64,000 nucleotides of DNA from Geodermatophilus poikilotrophus (GTDB lineage Bacteria; Actinomycetota; Actinomycetes; Mycobacteriales; Geodermatophilaceae). The notes under the pieces are model-generated. The model worked only from the letters and a program-made list of their open reading frames with translations, searched no databases and was not told the origin of the DNA. The position numbers were made by a program, and so were the translations under genes. The stretch spans positions 186,001 to 250,000 of the forward strand of contig NZ_FOIE01000002.1 in NCBI RefSeq assembly GCF_900111455.1, read 5' to 3'. This document shows, in pieces, positions 44,419 through 53,592 of the stretch; position 1 is the stretch's first letter, and each line of letters starts with the position of its first letter.

Positions 44419-45719
44419 GAGCGCTGCCGGACCCGGACGGCGGCGGCGTGCGCGGGCAGGTCCTCGGCGCCGGCGAGGGCGTCGACGTGCCCGGCGACGT
44501 CGGCCAGCGCCTGCTCGTCGTACTCGACCAGGTGGATGCCGCGCAGGAAGGACTGCACCGACAGGCCGCTGGAGTGCCGCGCGCAGCCACCGGTGGGCAG
44601 CACGTGGTTGGAGCCGGCGATGTAGTCGCCGAGCGAGACCGGTGACCAGGAGCCGACGAACACCGCTCCGGCGTTGCGCACCCGCATCGCCACCTCGCGG
44701 GCGTCCCGGGTCTGGATCTCCAGGTGCTCCGCGGCGTAGGCGTCGACCACGCGCAGCCCGGCGTCGACGTCGTCCACCAGGACGATGCCCGACTGGCTGC
44801 CGTCGAGCGCGGTGGTGATCCGGTCGGAGTGCTTGGTGGCCGCGACCTGCCCGGGCACCAGGTCCAGGACGGCGTCGGCGAGCGCCTCGCTGTCGGTGAC
44901 CAGCACCGCGCCGGCCAGCGGGTCGTGCTCGGCCTGGCTGATCAGGTCGGCGGCGACGTGCACCGGGTCGGCGGTCTCGTCGGCCAGGATCGCCACCTCG
45001 GTCGGGCCGGCCTCGGAGTCGATGCCGATCAGCCCGCGCAGCAGCCGCTTGGCCGCCGTCACGTAGACGTTGCCCGGGCCGGTGACCATGTCGACCGGCT
45101 CGCAGGAGCCGGCCCCGTAGCCGAAGACGGCGATGGCCTGCGCCCCGCCGACGGCGTACACCTCGCTGACGCCGAGCAGCGCGCACGCGGCCAGGACGCC
45201 GGGGTCGGGCAGGCCGCCGTGGTCGCGCTGCGGCGGGGAGGCGACCGCGATCGACTCCACGCCCGCGATCTGCGCGGGGACGACGTTCATGACGACGCTG
45301 GACAGCAGCGGCGCCAGCCCGCCGGGCACGTACAGGCCGACGCGGCGCACCGGTAGCCACCGCTCGGTGACCGTGCCGCCGGGGACGACCTCGGTGGTGA
45401 CGTCGGTGCGGCGCTGGTCGGCGTGCACCTTCCGGACGCGCGCGATGGCCTCCTCGAGCGCGGTGCGGACGGCGGGGTCGATCCCGGCCAGCGCGGCGTC
45501 GATCGCCTCCTGCGGGACGGCGAAGTCCTCGAGGTCGACGCCGTCGAGTCGGGCGGTGATCTCGCGGACCGCCTGCGCGCCGCGCACCCGCACGTCCTCG
45601 CACAGCGGCCGGACCGTGGCCAGCACCGAGTCGATGTCGGTGGCGGCGCGGGGCAGCAGGCCGGCGAGCTCGCGCACCCCCGGCAGGGCGGATCCACGCA
45701 GGTCGATGCGGGCGAGCAC
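44415..45719 (-). CDS. hisD: Histidinol dehydrogenase
   Basis: Zinc enzyme oxidising histidinol to histidine in two NAD steps; last of the pathway. 434 residues. [64 protein letters not shown] and [18 protein letters not shown] with zinc ligands are present. GTG 45719 has GGAGG 7 nt upstream; TACCCT at 45752-45757 is a good -10 box, giving a leader of about 25 nt with no attenuator. First gene of the his operon. Confidence 0.97.
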   Translation of the reverse strand: MLARIDLRGSALPGVRELAGLLPRAATDIDSVLATVRPLCEDVRVRGAQAVREITARLDGVDLEDFAVPQEAIDAALAGIDPAVRTALEEAIARVRKVHADQRRTDVTTEVVPGGTVTERWLPVRRVGLYVPGGLAPLLSSVVMNVVPAQIAGVESIAVASPPQRDHGGLPDPGVLAACALLGVSEVYAVGGAQAIAVFGYGAGSCEPVDMVTGPGNVYVTAAKRLLRGLIGIDSEAGPTEVAILADETADPVHVAADLISQAEHDPLAGAVLVTDSEALADAVLDLVPGQVAATKHSDRITTALDGSQSGIVLVDDVDAGLRVVDAYAAEHLEIQTRDAREVAMRVRNAGAVFVGSWSPVSLGDYIAGSNHVLPTGGCARHSSGLSVQSFLRGIHLVEYDEQALADVAGHVDALAGAEDLPAHAAAVRVRQRS

Positions 45720-45751
45720 GGGGACACCTCCGGGGCGGGGACGGAACACCC

Positions 45752-45757
45752 AGGGTA
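45752..45757 (-). promoter_or_regulatory. Promoter of the hisDCB operon
   Basis: TACCCT as -10 on the minus strand, about 32 nt before hisD. No -35 box and no histidine-rich leader peptide seen. Confidence 0.45.
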
Positions 45758-45813
45758 GCCGTCGGGGGTCCGCGGCCCGGCGTGCTGCCCGGTCCGGGGA
45801 CCCGGGCCACCCG

Positions 45814-45819
45814 TAGGCT
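45814..45819 (+). promoter_or_regulatory. Near-leaderless promoter of the LON-domain gene
   Basis: TAGGCT, 8 nt before GTG 45828. Divergent from the hisD promoter. Confidence 0.45.
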
Positions 45820-45827
45820 CGCCTGCC

Positions 45828-46625
45828 GTGGACGTCATCCCGCTCTTCCCGCTGGGGACGCCGCTCTTCCCCGGGATGGTCCTGCCGCTGCAGGTCTTCG
45901 AGCCGCGCTACCGCCGGCTGGTGCGGGACCTGCTGGAACTGCCGGAGGGTCCGGCCCGCTGCTTCGGCGTCGTGGCCATCCGACAGGGCTGGGAGGTCGA
46001 GCACGTCGCCCCGGCCGAGGCCCTCTACGACGTCGGCTGCACCGCCCGGCTGCAGACCGTGCGACCCCAGCCCGACGGCGGGTTCCACGTCGTCACCGTC
46101 GGCGGGGACCGGTTCCGGCTGCTCGACCTCGTGGTCGCCGAGGAACCGCCGTACCTGCAGGCGGAGGTCGAGTGGCTCGCCGAGGAGGAGGCAGCCGAGG
46201 AGGCCGCCGGTGACCAGGAGGGGCTGACCGCGCCCGGCGGCTGGCCGGCCGACCCCCAGCACGAGGACCTGGTGTCGGAGGTGGCGCGCGGCTCGATGGA
46301 CGTGCTGGTGCGCGGGGTGGGCGCCCTGTTCGGCCGCTACGTCACCGCCGTGGCCACGTTGACCGGGGACGTCGACGGCGAGGAGCCCGACACCGCGGAC
46401 CTGCTGGACGCCGTCGCCGGGGAACCCCGGGCGCTGTCCTACCTGGTGGCCTCGGCCGCCCTGCTGACCGCCGAGGACCGGCAGGAGCTGCTGGCCGAGT
46501 CCGCCACCCGCCGGCGGCTGCAGACCGAGTCCCGGCTGCTGCGCCGCGAGCTGACGCTGCTGGAGACCATCGGCGCGGTACCGGCGCCGCTGCAGCGCTT
46601 CACCGGCCCGCGCAGCGTCAACTAG
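45828..46625 (+). CDS. LON N-terminal substrate-binding domain protein
   Basis: 265 residues carrying only the N-terminal domain of Lon proteases: [33 protein letters not shown], and [29 protein letters not shown]; no AAA or protease domain. The second half is helical ([47 protein letters not shown]), the usual plan for this stand-alone family. Function unknown, presumably peptide or partner binding. It converges with the DUF2567-like gene, the two coding ends overlapping by 4 bp. Confidence 0.9.
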   Translation: MDVIPLFPLGTPLFPGMVLPLQVFEPRYRRLVRDLLELPEGPARCFGVVAIRQGWEVEHVAPAEALYDVGCTARLQTVRPQPDGGFHVVTVGGDRFRLLDLVVAEEPPYLQAEVEWLAEEEAAEEAAGDQEGLTAPGGWPADPQHEDLVSEVARGSMDVLVRGVGALFGRYVTAVATLTGDVDGEEPDTADLLDAVAGEPRALSYLVASAALLTAEDRQELLAESATRRRLQTESRLLRRELTLLETIGAVPAPLQRFTGPRSVN

Positions 46626-47305
46626 GAGGAGGACCCCGTCCCCTCCACCCCTCGCACGCTCGGGGCGGGCCCCTGGACGGGGCCGACCTCACGGCGCAGC
46701 GGCGCGTCGGCTGCCGGCGCGGGGTCGGGCCGGTCGAGGTCCTCGGCGGCGGTCAGCAGCGTGGACACCACGTAGACGAGGACGGCGAGGAACGAGGCGA
46801 CGGCCAGCGCTGCCGGGGAGCCCAGCCGCAGCGGGGTGGTGATCCGGGTGCCGATGGCGGCCAGCTCGACCGGCGAGGGCCCGGCGCCCAGCAGCTCGCC
46901 GAGCTGCCAGGCGACGAGGGAGGCCAGCACCGTCCCGAGGCCCAGGGCCAGCACGGTCGCGACCCCGCGGCGGCGACGCAGCCGCCAGGCGACCGACCCG
47001 GCCACCAGACCGAGGCCGGCCACCACGAGGGTGTAGACGCCGTCGTCCGCGACCAGCAGCTCGGCCGAGGGGTGCCCGACCGGGACCGGGCCGTCCGCGC
47101 TGACCCGGAAGGTCGCCCGCGGGGCCAGCCCCCACCACAGCAGCCCGGCCGGCACCCCGGCCAGCAGCAGGACGCCGGCCAGCACCAGCGAGCTGCGCAG
47201 GTCGGCGCGCAGCTCCGCGCGACCCGGCCAGGGGGCACCGGCACCCCACCGGGCAGGGCGGACGGGCGGCGGCCCGGCGGAGGCGGGTGCGCGGGTGCTG
47301 TCCAC
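46622..47305 (-). CDS. Membrane protein, DUF2567-like
   Basis: 227 residues with four hydrophobic segments at about 34-56, 84-102, 108-130 and 153-175 and a large loop between the first two ([20 protein letters not shown]). The plan fits the actinobacterial DUF2567 family; I am not certain. The last ~20 codons ([20 protein letters not shown]) are translated from copy 5 of the palindromic repeat, so the original stop may have been lost to the repeat. GTG 47305 is the chosen start. Confidence 0.65.
   Translation of the reverse strand: MDSTRAPASAGPPPVRPARWGAGAPWPGRAELRADLRSSLVLAGVLLLAGVPAGLLWWGLAPRATFRVSADGPVPVGHPSAELLVADDGVYTLVVAGLGLVAGSVAWRLRRRRGVATVLALGLGTVLASLVAWQLGELLGAGPSPVELAAIGTRITTPLRLGSPAALAVASFLAVLVYVVSTLLTAAEDLDRPDPAPAADAPLRREVGPVQGPAPSVRGVEGTGSSS
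46626..46684 (+). repeat. Dispersed palindromic repeat, copy 5
   Basis: Arms CCCCGTCC (46634-46641) and GGACGGGG (46675-46682), core CCCTCGCACGCTCGGGGCGGG. It follows the LON-domain stop by one base and is read through as the C-terminus of the facing gene. Confidence 0.85.
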
Positions 47306-47431
47306 GCCCCCAGTCAACCTCGCCGGGCTGTGCGTCTCATCCCGGCCGGCGGGGTGCCCGTCCAGCCCGCGGCCCCGCCCCGACCCGGCCCCGCCCAGAG
47401 GTTCGCCGCGAGCCCGGTGAGGTGGTGGAAC

Positions 47432-47491
47432 GGCCACCCTCCAGGGGCCCACGCCGAGCATGCGAGGCGTTGGGGGATGGCCCTCCTCAGA
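47432..47491 (-). repeat. Dispersed palindromic repeat, copy 6
   Basis: In reverse orientation, abutting the dnaE stop (TGAGGAGGGCC). Arms GGCCACCC and GGGATGGCC pair through GGCCA/TGGCC with one bulge; core CGCCGAGCATGCGAGGCG. Confidence 0.65.
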
Positions 47492-50400
47492 GCAGGGCGA
47501 CGCTGGTCGGGCCGAGCAGCGCCTTGATGTCTCCCATGAGCGCCGTGCTCGGCCGCACCCGCAGCCCCTGGTCCAGCCGCAGCACCGTCTCCCGGCTGCC
47601 GTTGACCAGCTTCAGCTGCACCTCGGTGGTGCCCGGGTGGCTGCCCAGCACCTCGCGGAGCCGCTCGACCACCGGCGGGGTGCAGCGGGCCGCCGCCATC
47701 GACACGAGCACCGGGCCGCGAGCGCCCTCGGTGAGCTCGGGGATGGTGACCTCGGAGCCGAACAGCGAGGGCTGGTCGTCACGCCGGCTGATCCGCCCCT
47801 TGACCACGACGATCTGGTCGCGGACGACCTTCTCCGAGACCTCCGCCCAGGTCTTCGGGAAGAACAGCACCTCGATGCCGGACTCGAGGTCCTCGAGGGT
47901 CGCGATGGCCCACGGCGCGCCCTGCTTGTTGGTCCGCGGCGCGACCGAGGTGAGGATGCCGGCGATGGTGACGTTCGCGCCGTCCTCGACGCCGCCGGCG
48001 TTGATCTCCGCGATCGGCGTGTCCGCGTTGGCCGCGAGCACGTGCTCCACGCCGTGCAGCGGGTGGTCGGAGACGTAGAGGCCGAGCATGTCGCGCTCGA
48101 AGACCAGCCGCTCGGACTTCGACCAGTCCGCCGTCGGGATCGCGATGTCCAGCGCCCCGCTGAACGGGTCGTCGCCGCCCTCGGCCCCGAAGCTGCCGAA
48201 CAGGTCGAACTGCCCCTCGGCCTCCTTGCGCTTGAGCGCCATCGCGGAGTCCACGGCCTGGGCGTGGACGGCGACGATGCCCTGCCGGGAGTGGCCGAGG
48301 GAGTCGAACGCCCCCGCCTTGGCCAGGGACTCAATGACCTTCTTGTTGCAGGCCACCGTGTCGATCTTGCGCATGAAGTCGGGGAAGTCCTTGAACGCGC
48401 CCTTCTCCTCGCGGGCCCGGCGGATCGAGTCGACGACGTTGTGCCCGACGTTGCGCACCGACGCCAGACCGAAGCGGATGTCGGTGCCGACGGCGGTGAA
48501 GTCCCAGGACGACTCGTTGACGTCCGGGGGGAGCACTTTGATGCCCATCCGCCGGCACTCGGCCAGGTAGATCGGCCGGCGGTCCTTGTCGTCGCCGACG
48601 CTGGTCAGCAGCCCGGCCATGTACTCGGCCGGGTAGTTGGCCTTGAGGTAGGCGGTCCAGTAGGACACCAGGCCGTAGGCGGCCGAGTGGGCCTTGTTGA
48701 AGGCGTAGTCGGCGAACGGGACGAGGATGTCCCACAGCGTCTTGATCGCCGCGTCGGAGTAGCCGCGCTCCTTCATGCCGGCCTCGAAGCCGACGAACTC
48801 CGCGTCGAGGACGGACTTCTTCTTCTTGCCCATCGCACGGCGCAGCAGGTCGGCCTTGCCGAGGGAGTACCCGGCGACCTTCTGCGCGATGGCCATGACC
48901 TGCTCCTGGTAGACGATCAGGCCGTAGGTCGTGCCGAGGATGTCCTCCAGCGGCTCGGCCAGCTCCGGGTGGATCGGCGTGATCTCCTGCTGGCCGTTCT
49001 TGCGCAGCGCGTAGTTGGTGTGCGAGTTCGCACCCATCGGGCCGGGCCGGTAGAGCGCGCCGACGGCGGAGATGTCCTCGAAGTTGTCCGGCCGCATGAG
49101 CCGCAGCAGCGAGCGCATCGGGCCGCCGTCGAACTGGAAGACGCCGAGGGTGTCACCGCGGGCCAGCAGCGCGTAGGTGGCCGGGTCGGTGAGGTCCTTG
49201 CTGATCTCGTCGAGGTCGATCGGCTCCTTGCCGTTCGCGACGATGTTGCGCAGCGCGTCGTCGATGACCGTGAGGTTGCGCAGGCCCAGGAAGTCCATCT
49301 TCAGCAGGCCGAGCGTCTCGCAGGTCGGGTAGTCGAACTGCGTGATGACCGCGCCGTCGGCCTCGCGCCGCATGATCGGGATGCTGTCGATCAGCGGGTA
49401 GCGGCCGATGATGACGCCGGCGGCGTGCACGCCCCACTGCCGCTTCAGGCCCTCCAGCTTGCGCGCCTGGTCGACCACCTCGGCCGCGCCGGGGTCGGAC
49501 TCGTAGCGGGCCCGGAACTCCGCGGCCTCCTTGTAGCGCGGGTGGGCCGGGTCGAAGACCCCCGACAGCGGGATGCCCTTGCCCATCACGTCCGGGGGCA
49601 TCAGCTTGGTGAGCTCGTCGCCGACCGAGTAGGGCCGGTCGAGCACGCGGGCGGCGTCCTTGATCGCGGCCTTGGCCTTGATGGTGCCGTAGGTGACGAT
49701 CTGGCTGACCCGCTCCTCGCCGTACTTCTGCGAGACGTACTGGATGACCTCGCCGCGGCGGCGGTCGTCGAAGTCGATGTCGACGTCGGGCATGGAGACG
49801 CGCTCGGGGTTGAGGAACCGCTCGAAGATCAGCCCGTGCGCCAGCGGGTCGAGGTCGGTGATGCCCATGGCGTAGGCGGCCAGCGAGCCCGCGGCCGAGC
49901 CACGGCCCGGGCCGACGCGGATGCCGTTGTCCTTGGCCCAGTTGATGAAGTCCGCGACCACGAGGAAGTACCCCGGGAAGCCCATCTGGGTGATGATCCC
50001 GACCTCGTAGTCGGCCTGCTTGCGCACGTGGTCGGGGATGCCACCCGGCCAGCGCTTGTGCAGCCCGCGCTCGACCTCCTTGACGAACCAGGAGGTCTCG
50101 TCCTCCCCCGGCGGCAGCGGGAACCGGGGCATCAGGTCGGCGCCCTCGGTGAACTCCACCTCGCACTGCTCGGCCACCAGCAGCGTGTTGTCGCACGCCG
50201 CGGGCAGCTCGCTGAACAGCGCGCGCATCTCCGCGGCCGACTTCAGGTAGTAGCCGTCGCCGTTGAACTTGAAGCGGTTGGTCTCGTTGAGCCGCGACCC
50301 GGTCTGGATGCACAGCAGCGCGTCGTGCGCCTCGGCGTCCTCGCGGTGGGTGTAGTGCAGGTCGTTGGTGCCCAGCAGCGGGATGCCGAGCTCCTGGGCG

Positions 50401-51044
50401 ATCTCCAGCAGCGCCGGGCGGGTCTTCTTCTCGATGGCCAGCCCGTGGTCCATCACCTCGGCGTAGAAGTTCTCCTTGCCGAAGATGTCCTGGAAGTCGG
50501 CGGCGGCCTGCCGGGCCTTGTCGTGCTTGCCGGCCCGCAGCCACATGTTGACCTCACCGGAGGGGCACCCGGTGGTGGCGATGAGCCCCGTGCCGTAGCG
50601 CTCCAGCAGGTCGCGGTCGAACCGCGGCTTGCGGTACTGCCCCTCGAGGCTGGCCATCGAGGAGATGCGGAAGAGGTTGTGCATCCCCTCCGTCGTGCGG
50701 GCCAGCAGCGTCATGTGCGTGTAGGCGGCCTTGCCGCGCGAGGAGCCGCCCTCGCCGTCCTCGTCGATGAGGTTCTCGCCGAAGTCGAACGGCGCCCGGT
50801 CGAAGCGCGAGCCCGGGGTGTAGTACCCCTCCATGCCGATGATCGGCTTCACGCCGGCGGCCTTGGCGTGCTTGTAGAAGTCGTAGGCGCCGAAGACGTT
50901 GCCGTGGTCGGTCATCGCCAGCGCCGGCATCCCCTGCTCGGCGGCGGCCTTGGTGACCTCCGGCAGCTTGGCCGCTCCGTCGAGCATCGAGTACTCGGTG
51001 TGTACGTGCAGGTGCACGAACGAGTCGGACGACGGGGTGCTCAC
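47487..51044 (-). CDS. dnaE: DNA polymerase III alpha subunit
   Basis: Replicative polymerase, 1185 residues, DnaE1 type. N-terminal PHP domain with FVHLHVHTEYSMLDG and AMTDHGNVFGAYDF; palm-domain acidic residues in PDVDIDFDDRRR and LLKMDFLGLRN; finger motifs SAAGSLAAYAMGI and KKSVLDAEFVG; then a helix-hairpin-helix region, the OB fold (ANVTIAGILTSVA) and C-terminal tau-binding part. The PHP metal residues (HVH, TDHGN) are retained, compatible with PHP-based proofreading, as shown for mycobacterial DnaE1. GTG 51044 is the first good start; a GGAG site lies 12 nt upstream, longer than usual. Confidence 0.97.
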   Translation of the reverse strand: MSTPSSDSFVHLHVHTEYSMLDGAAKLPEVTKAAAEQGMPALAMTDHGNVFGAYDFYKHAKAAGVKPIIGMEGYYTPGSRFDRAPFDFGENLIDEDGEGGSSRGKAAYTHMTLLARTTEGMHNLFRISSMASLEGQYRKPRFDRDLLERYGTGLIATTGCPSGEVNMWLRAGKHDKARQAAADFQDIFGKENFYAEVMDHGLAIEKKTRPALLEIAQELGIPLLGTNDLHYTHREDAEAHDALLCIQTGSRLNETNRFKFNGDGYYLKSAAEMRALFSELPAACDNTLLVAEQCEVEFTEGADLMPRFPLPPGEDETSWFVKEVERGLHKRWPGGIPDHVRKQADYEVGIITQMGFPGYFLVVADFINWAKDNGIRVGPGRGSAAGSLAAYAMGITDLDPLAHGLIFERFLNPERVSMPDVDIDFDDRRRGEVIQYVSQKYGEERVSQIVTYGTIKAKAAIKDAARVLDRPYSVGDELTKLMPPDVMGKGIPLSGVFDPAHPRYKEAAEFRARYESDPGAAEVVDQARKLEGLKRQWGVHAAGVIIGRYPLIDSIPIMRREADGAVITQFDYPTCETLGLLKMDFLGLRNLTVIDDALRNIVANGKEPIDLDEISKDLTDPATYALLARGDTLGVFQFDGGPMRSLLRLMRPDNFEDISAVGALYRPGPMGANSHTNYALRKNGQQEITPIHPELAEPLEDILGTTYGLIVYQEQVMAIAQKVAGYSLGKADLLRRAMGKKKKSVLDAEFVGFEAGMKERGYSDAAIKTLWDILVPFADYAFNKAHSAAYGLVSYWTAYLKANYPAEYMAGLLTSVGDDKDRRPIYLAECRRMGIKVLPPDVNESSWDFTAVGTDIRFGLASVRNVGHNVVDSIRRAREEKGAFKDFPDFMRKIDTVACNKKVIESLAKAGAFDSLGHSRQGIVAVHAQAVDSAMALKRKEAEGQFDLFGSFGAEGGDDPFSGALDIAIPTADWSKSERLVFERDMLGLYVSDHPLHGVEHVLAANADTPIAEINAGGVEDGANVTIAGILTSVAPRTNKQGAPWAIATLEDLESGIEVLFFPKTWAEVSEKVVRDQIVVVKGRISRRDDQPSLFGSEVTIPELTEGARGPVLVSMAAARCTPPVVERLREVLGSHPGTTEVQLKLVNGSRETVLRLDQGLRVRPSTALMGDIKALLGPTSVALL

Positions 51045-51168
51045 GTTCGTTGGTGCTCCTCACGGGTCGTGCGTGCCCGGCCGTCGGGGATCCGGCGGGC
51101 GACCGGCGGGGAAGACCGGCGGTGCTGTGGTCCGGGGGTGGGGGCCGGGGGCGACCCGATCCTCGCAC

Positions 51169-51189
51169 CCCCGGAGGTCTACTCCGGGG
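51169..51189 (-). terminator. Terminator of the CAAX protease-GNAT pair
   Basis: CCCCGGAG (51169-51176) and CTCCGGGG (51182-51189), a perfect 8-bp stem with loop GTCTA, 40 nt downstream of the GNAT stop. It stands about 125 bp upstream of dnaE. Confidence 0.7.
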
Positions 51190-51228
51190 CTCTGACAGAA
51201 CGTGTCTCGCCCTCGGAGGACCGATCCG

Positions 51229-51654
51229 TCACACCACCGGACGCCGCATCGTGACGTGCGCGATACCGGCCTCCTCGTAGACGTCGCCGACAGCGGTGTA
51301 CCCGGCCCGCTCGTAGAAGCCCCGGGCCGTGAGCTGGGCGTGCAGCTCGACCTCGGCCAGGCCCAGCACGGCGGCCTGCCGGTGCAGCTCGGCGAGGACG
51401 GCGGCCCCGTGGCCACGCCCGCGGGCCCGCGCGTCGACCGCCATCCGCCCGATCACCGCCCGGCCGTCGCGGACCAGCAGCCGCCCGGTGGCCACCACGC
51501 GACCGTCCGGGTCCTCGGCGACGGCGTGCACCGCGGTGGCGTCGTGCGCGTCCTGCTCGACCTCGGCCGGCACGCCCTGCTCCTCGACGAAGACGCGGGT
51601 GCGCAGAGCGGCCACCTCCGGCCAGTCCGCCGCCGTGGCCCGGCGGGCCCTCAC
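51229..51654 (-). CDS. GNAT family N-acetyltransferase (ElaA-like)
   Basis: 141 residues. VFVEEQGVPAEVEQDAHDA is the ElaA-type N-terminal motif; VIGRMAVDARARGRGHGAAVL holds the acetyl-CoA loop; GFYERAGYTAVGDVYEEAGI closes the fold. Substrate unknown. GTG 51654 overlaps the stop of the CAAX gene as GTGA, so the two are translated together; both lie downstream of rluD. Confidence 0.9.
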   Translation of the reverse strand: MRARRATAADWPEVAALRTRVFVEEQGVPAEVEQDAHDATAVHAVAEDPDGRVVATGRLLVRDGRAVIGRMAVDARARGRGHGAAVLAELHRQAAVLGLAEVELHAQLTARGFYERAGYTAVGDVYEEAGIAHVTMRRPVV

Positions 51655-52445
51655 GTCGGCCGCCGGACGACGTCGGGCAGCGCGGACGCCGGCACCAGCA
51701 GGAAGCGCAGGTCGATCAGCGCGTGCAGGACGACGGGCAGCAGCAGCGACCCGGTGCCCAGGTACAGCCCGGCCATGACGCCGCCCAGGACGCCGGTCGT
51801 CACGATGCCGGCGACGCCCTGGTACGCGTGCGCCAGCCCGAACGCCAGCGCGCCGGCTCCCACCAGCACCGGCGTCGACAGCTCCCCGCCGACCGCCCCC
51901 AGCACGGCGAGGAAGAAGCCGCGGTAGAGCCACTCCTCGCAGACGCCGGCGGTGATCCCGACCAGCGTGAACAACCGCCGCTCCGCCGTCGTCCGCGGCA
52001 GCAGCGCCAGGGTGGCGTGCACGGCCGGCTCGGCGTGCCGCCCCTCCCCCGGCCGGCGCAGCTCGGTCGCCGCCTGGGCCAGCGCACCCGAGCGCAGCGC
52101 CCGGGTGGAGACGACGACGAAGCCGAGGACGACGACGGTGGCCGCGACGGCCAGCGGGCCGGGCCACGACTGCGGCCAGCGCAGGCCCACGGCACCGGCG
52201 TCCACCCCGGGTGCCGACAGCCAGACCACCAGGGCGACCACCGCCAGGCCCCACTCCAGCACCAGCAGCCGGGCGTAGAAGAACCGGCGCGCGCCGTCGT
52301 CGGCGCGCAGCCGGCCCTCGAAACGGCGGTGCAGCACGTGGCCGACGAACGGCTCCCCGACCACCAGGTAGCCGGCGACGACGACGGCGGACAGCGCGGC
52401 CGGGCCCCACTCCGCGAGCGAGCCGGGCAGCCCGAGGGTGGTCAC
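51651..52445 (-). CDS. CPBP (CAAX-type) intramembrane protease
   Basis: 264 residues with about seven membrane segments. The active-site motifs are in order: GVCEEWLYRGFFLA (EExxxR), GLAHAYQGV (FxxxH type) and VVLHALIDLRFL (HxxxD). These glutamic intramembrane proteases process or handle small membrane peptides; in bacteria the substrate is usually unknown. GTG 52445 is 31 nt after the rluD-like stop. The pairing with a GNAT gene may reflect joint action, but this is not established. Confidence 0.9.
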   Translation of the reverse strand: MTTLGLPGSLAEWGPAALSAVVVAGYLVVGEPFVGHVLHRRFEGRLRADDGARRFFYARLLVLEWGLAVVALVVWLSAPGVDAGAVGLRWPQSWPGPLAVAATVVVLGFVVVSTRALRSGALAQAATELRRPGEGRHAEPAVHATLALLPRTTAERRLFTLVGITAGVCEEWLYRGFFLAVLGAVGGELSTPVLVGAGALAFGLAHAYQGVAGIVTTGVLGGVMAGLYLGTGSLLLPVVLHALIDLRFLLVPASALPDVVRRPT

Positions 52446-52476
52446 GGCCGAGCTCGCCGGCCCGCTCGCACGGGCG

Positions 52477-53415
52477 TCAGGACTCGGCGCGCAGGACGTC
52501 GAGCGCGCCGGCCAGGTCGGGCGGGAAGGGGCTGGTGAACGCCATCCAGGACCCGTCGGCCGGGTGCGGGATGCCCAGCCGCGCGGCGTGCAGCCACTGC
52601 CGCGAGACGCCCAGCCGGGCGGCCAGGGTCGGGTCCGCGCCGTAGGTGGTGTCGCCGACGCAGGGGTGGCGCATCGCGGAGAAGTGCACCCGGATCTGGT
52701 GGGTGCGACCGGTCTCCAGCCGGATGTCGACCAGGCTGGCGGCCGGGAAGGCCTCGGCGACCTCGTAGTGGGTCACCGACGGTCGCCCGCCCTGGACGAC
52801 GGCGAACTTCCAGTCGTGCTTGGGGTGCCGGTCGATCGGGGCGTCGATGGTGCCCCGGGAGGGGTCGGGGTGGCCCTGCACGAGGGCGGCGTAGCCCTTC
52901 TCGACCGTCCGCTGCTTGAAGGCGGCCTTGAGCGCGGTGTAGGCCCGCTCGCTCTTGGCCACCACCATCAGCCCCGTCGTCCCGGCGTCCAGGCGGTGGA
53001 CGACGCCCTGCCGCTCGGCGGCCCCCGAGGTCGAGATGCGGTAGCCGGCCGCGGCCAGCCCGCCGACGACGGTAGGCCCCTCCCAGCCGGGGCTGGGGTG
53101 CGCGGCGACGCCGACGGGCTTGTCCACCACCACGATGTCGTCGTCGTCGTGGACGACGGTGAGCCCGGGGACCGGCTCGGGTGCGGCCGGCTCCCCCGGC
53201 GGCGAGGGCAGCTCGACCTCCAGCCAGCTGCCGCCGCTGATCCGATCGCCCTTGCCGCGCACCCGGCCGTCGACCACCACCGCACCCGCGTCGGCGAGGT
53301 CGGCGGCCGCGCCGCGGGAGAGGCCGAAGAGCCGGGACAGCGCCTGGTCGACGCGCTGTCCCTCGAGCCCGTCGGGCACCGGGAGGGCCCGGTGCTGGCC
53401 CGCGGGAGTGCTCAC
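52477..53415 (-). CDS. rluD: 23S rRNA pseudouridine synthase, RluD/RluC family
   Basis: Isomerises uridines of 23S rRNA. 312 residues. N-terminal S4 RNA-binding domain ([22 protein letters not shown]), catalytic Asp in [19 protein letters not shown], and [21 protein letters not shown] typical of RluD. GTG 53415 follows CAGAAT by 7 nt (a weak -10); the ATG at 53424, three codons earlier, is the alternative. As in other actinobacteria it lies immediately downstream of lspA; repeat copies separate the two. Confidence 0.92.
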   Translation of the reverse strand: MSTPAGQHRALPVPDGLEGQRVDQALSRLFGLSRGAAADLADAGAVVVDGRVRGKGDRISGGSWLEVELPSPPGEPAAPEPVPGLTVVHDDDDIVVVDKPVGVAAHPSPGWEGPTVVGGLAAAGYRISTSGAAERQGVVHRLDAGTTGLMVVAKSERAYTALKAAFKQRTVEKGYAALVQGHPDPSRGTIDAPIDRHPKHDWKFAVVQGGRPSVTHYEVAEAFPAASLVDIRLETGRTHQIRVHFSAMRHPCVGDTTYGADPTLAARLGVSRQWLHAARLGIPHPADGSWMAFTSPFPPDLAGALDVLRAES

Positions 53416-53489
53416 GGCGTCCATTCTGACCGCCGCGGCGACGGGTCCCGCGCAACACCGCCAGCACACGGCACGTGCACCCGCGTGCC

Positions 53490-53520
53490 GCCCCCCTGCA
53501 GGGTCCCGCCGCCAGCCTGG
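53490..53520 (-). repeat. Partial repeat next to copy 7
   Basis: CCCCCCTGCAGGGTCCCGCC and GCCAGCCTGG match the closing half of the element (compare 56038-56064). The opening half is missing. Confidence 0.5.
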
Positions 53521-53534
53521 TGACGTACCGGGAC

Positions 53535-53592
53535 GGCCGCCCTCCAGGGGCCGGGGCCGAGCTCGCGGGCGCGGGGAGGAGGTGGTCCTCCC
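53535..53592 (-). repeat. Dispersed palindromic repeat, copy 7
   Basis: Reverse orientation, adjoining the lspA stop. Arms GGCCGCCCTCC (53535-53545) and GGAGGTGGTCC (53578-53588) pair at 8 of 11 positions; core CCGAGCTCGCGGGC. Confidence 0.7.

Noticed and set aside
45720-45827. Histidine attenuator or leader peptide before hisD
   Set aside because: The leader is about 25 nt with a Shine-Dalgarno site and no His-rich ORF.
47460-51254. Long plus-strand frame opposite dnaE
   Set aside because: Antisense shadow caused by high GC; the dnaE motifs on the other strand are unambiguous.
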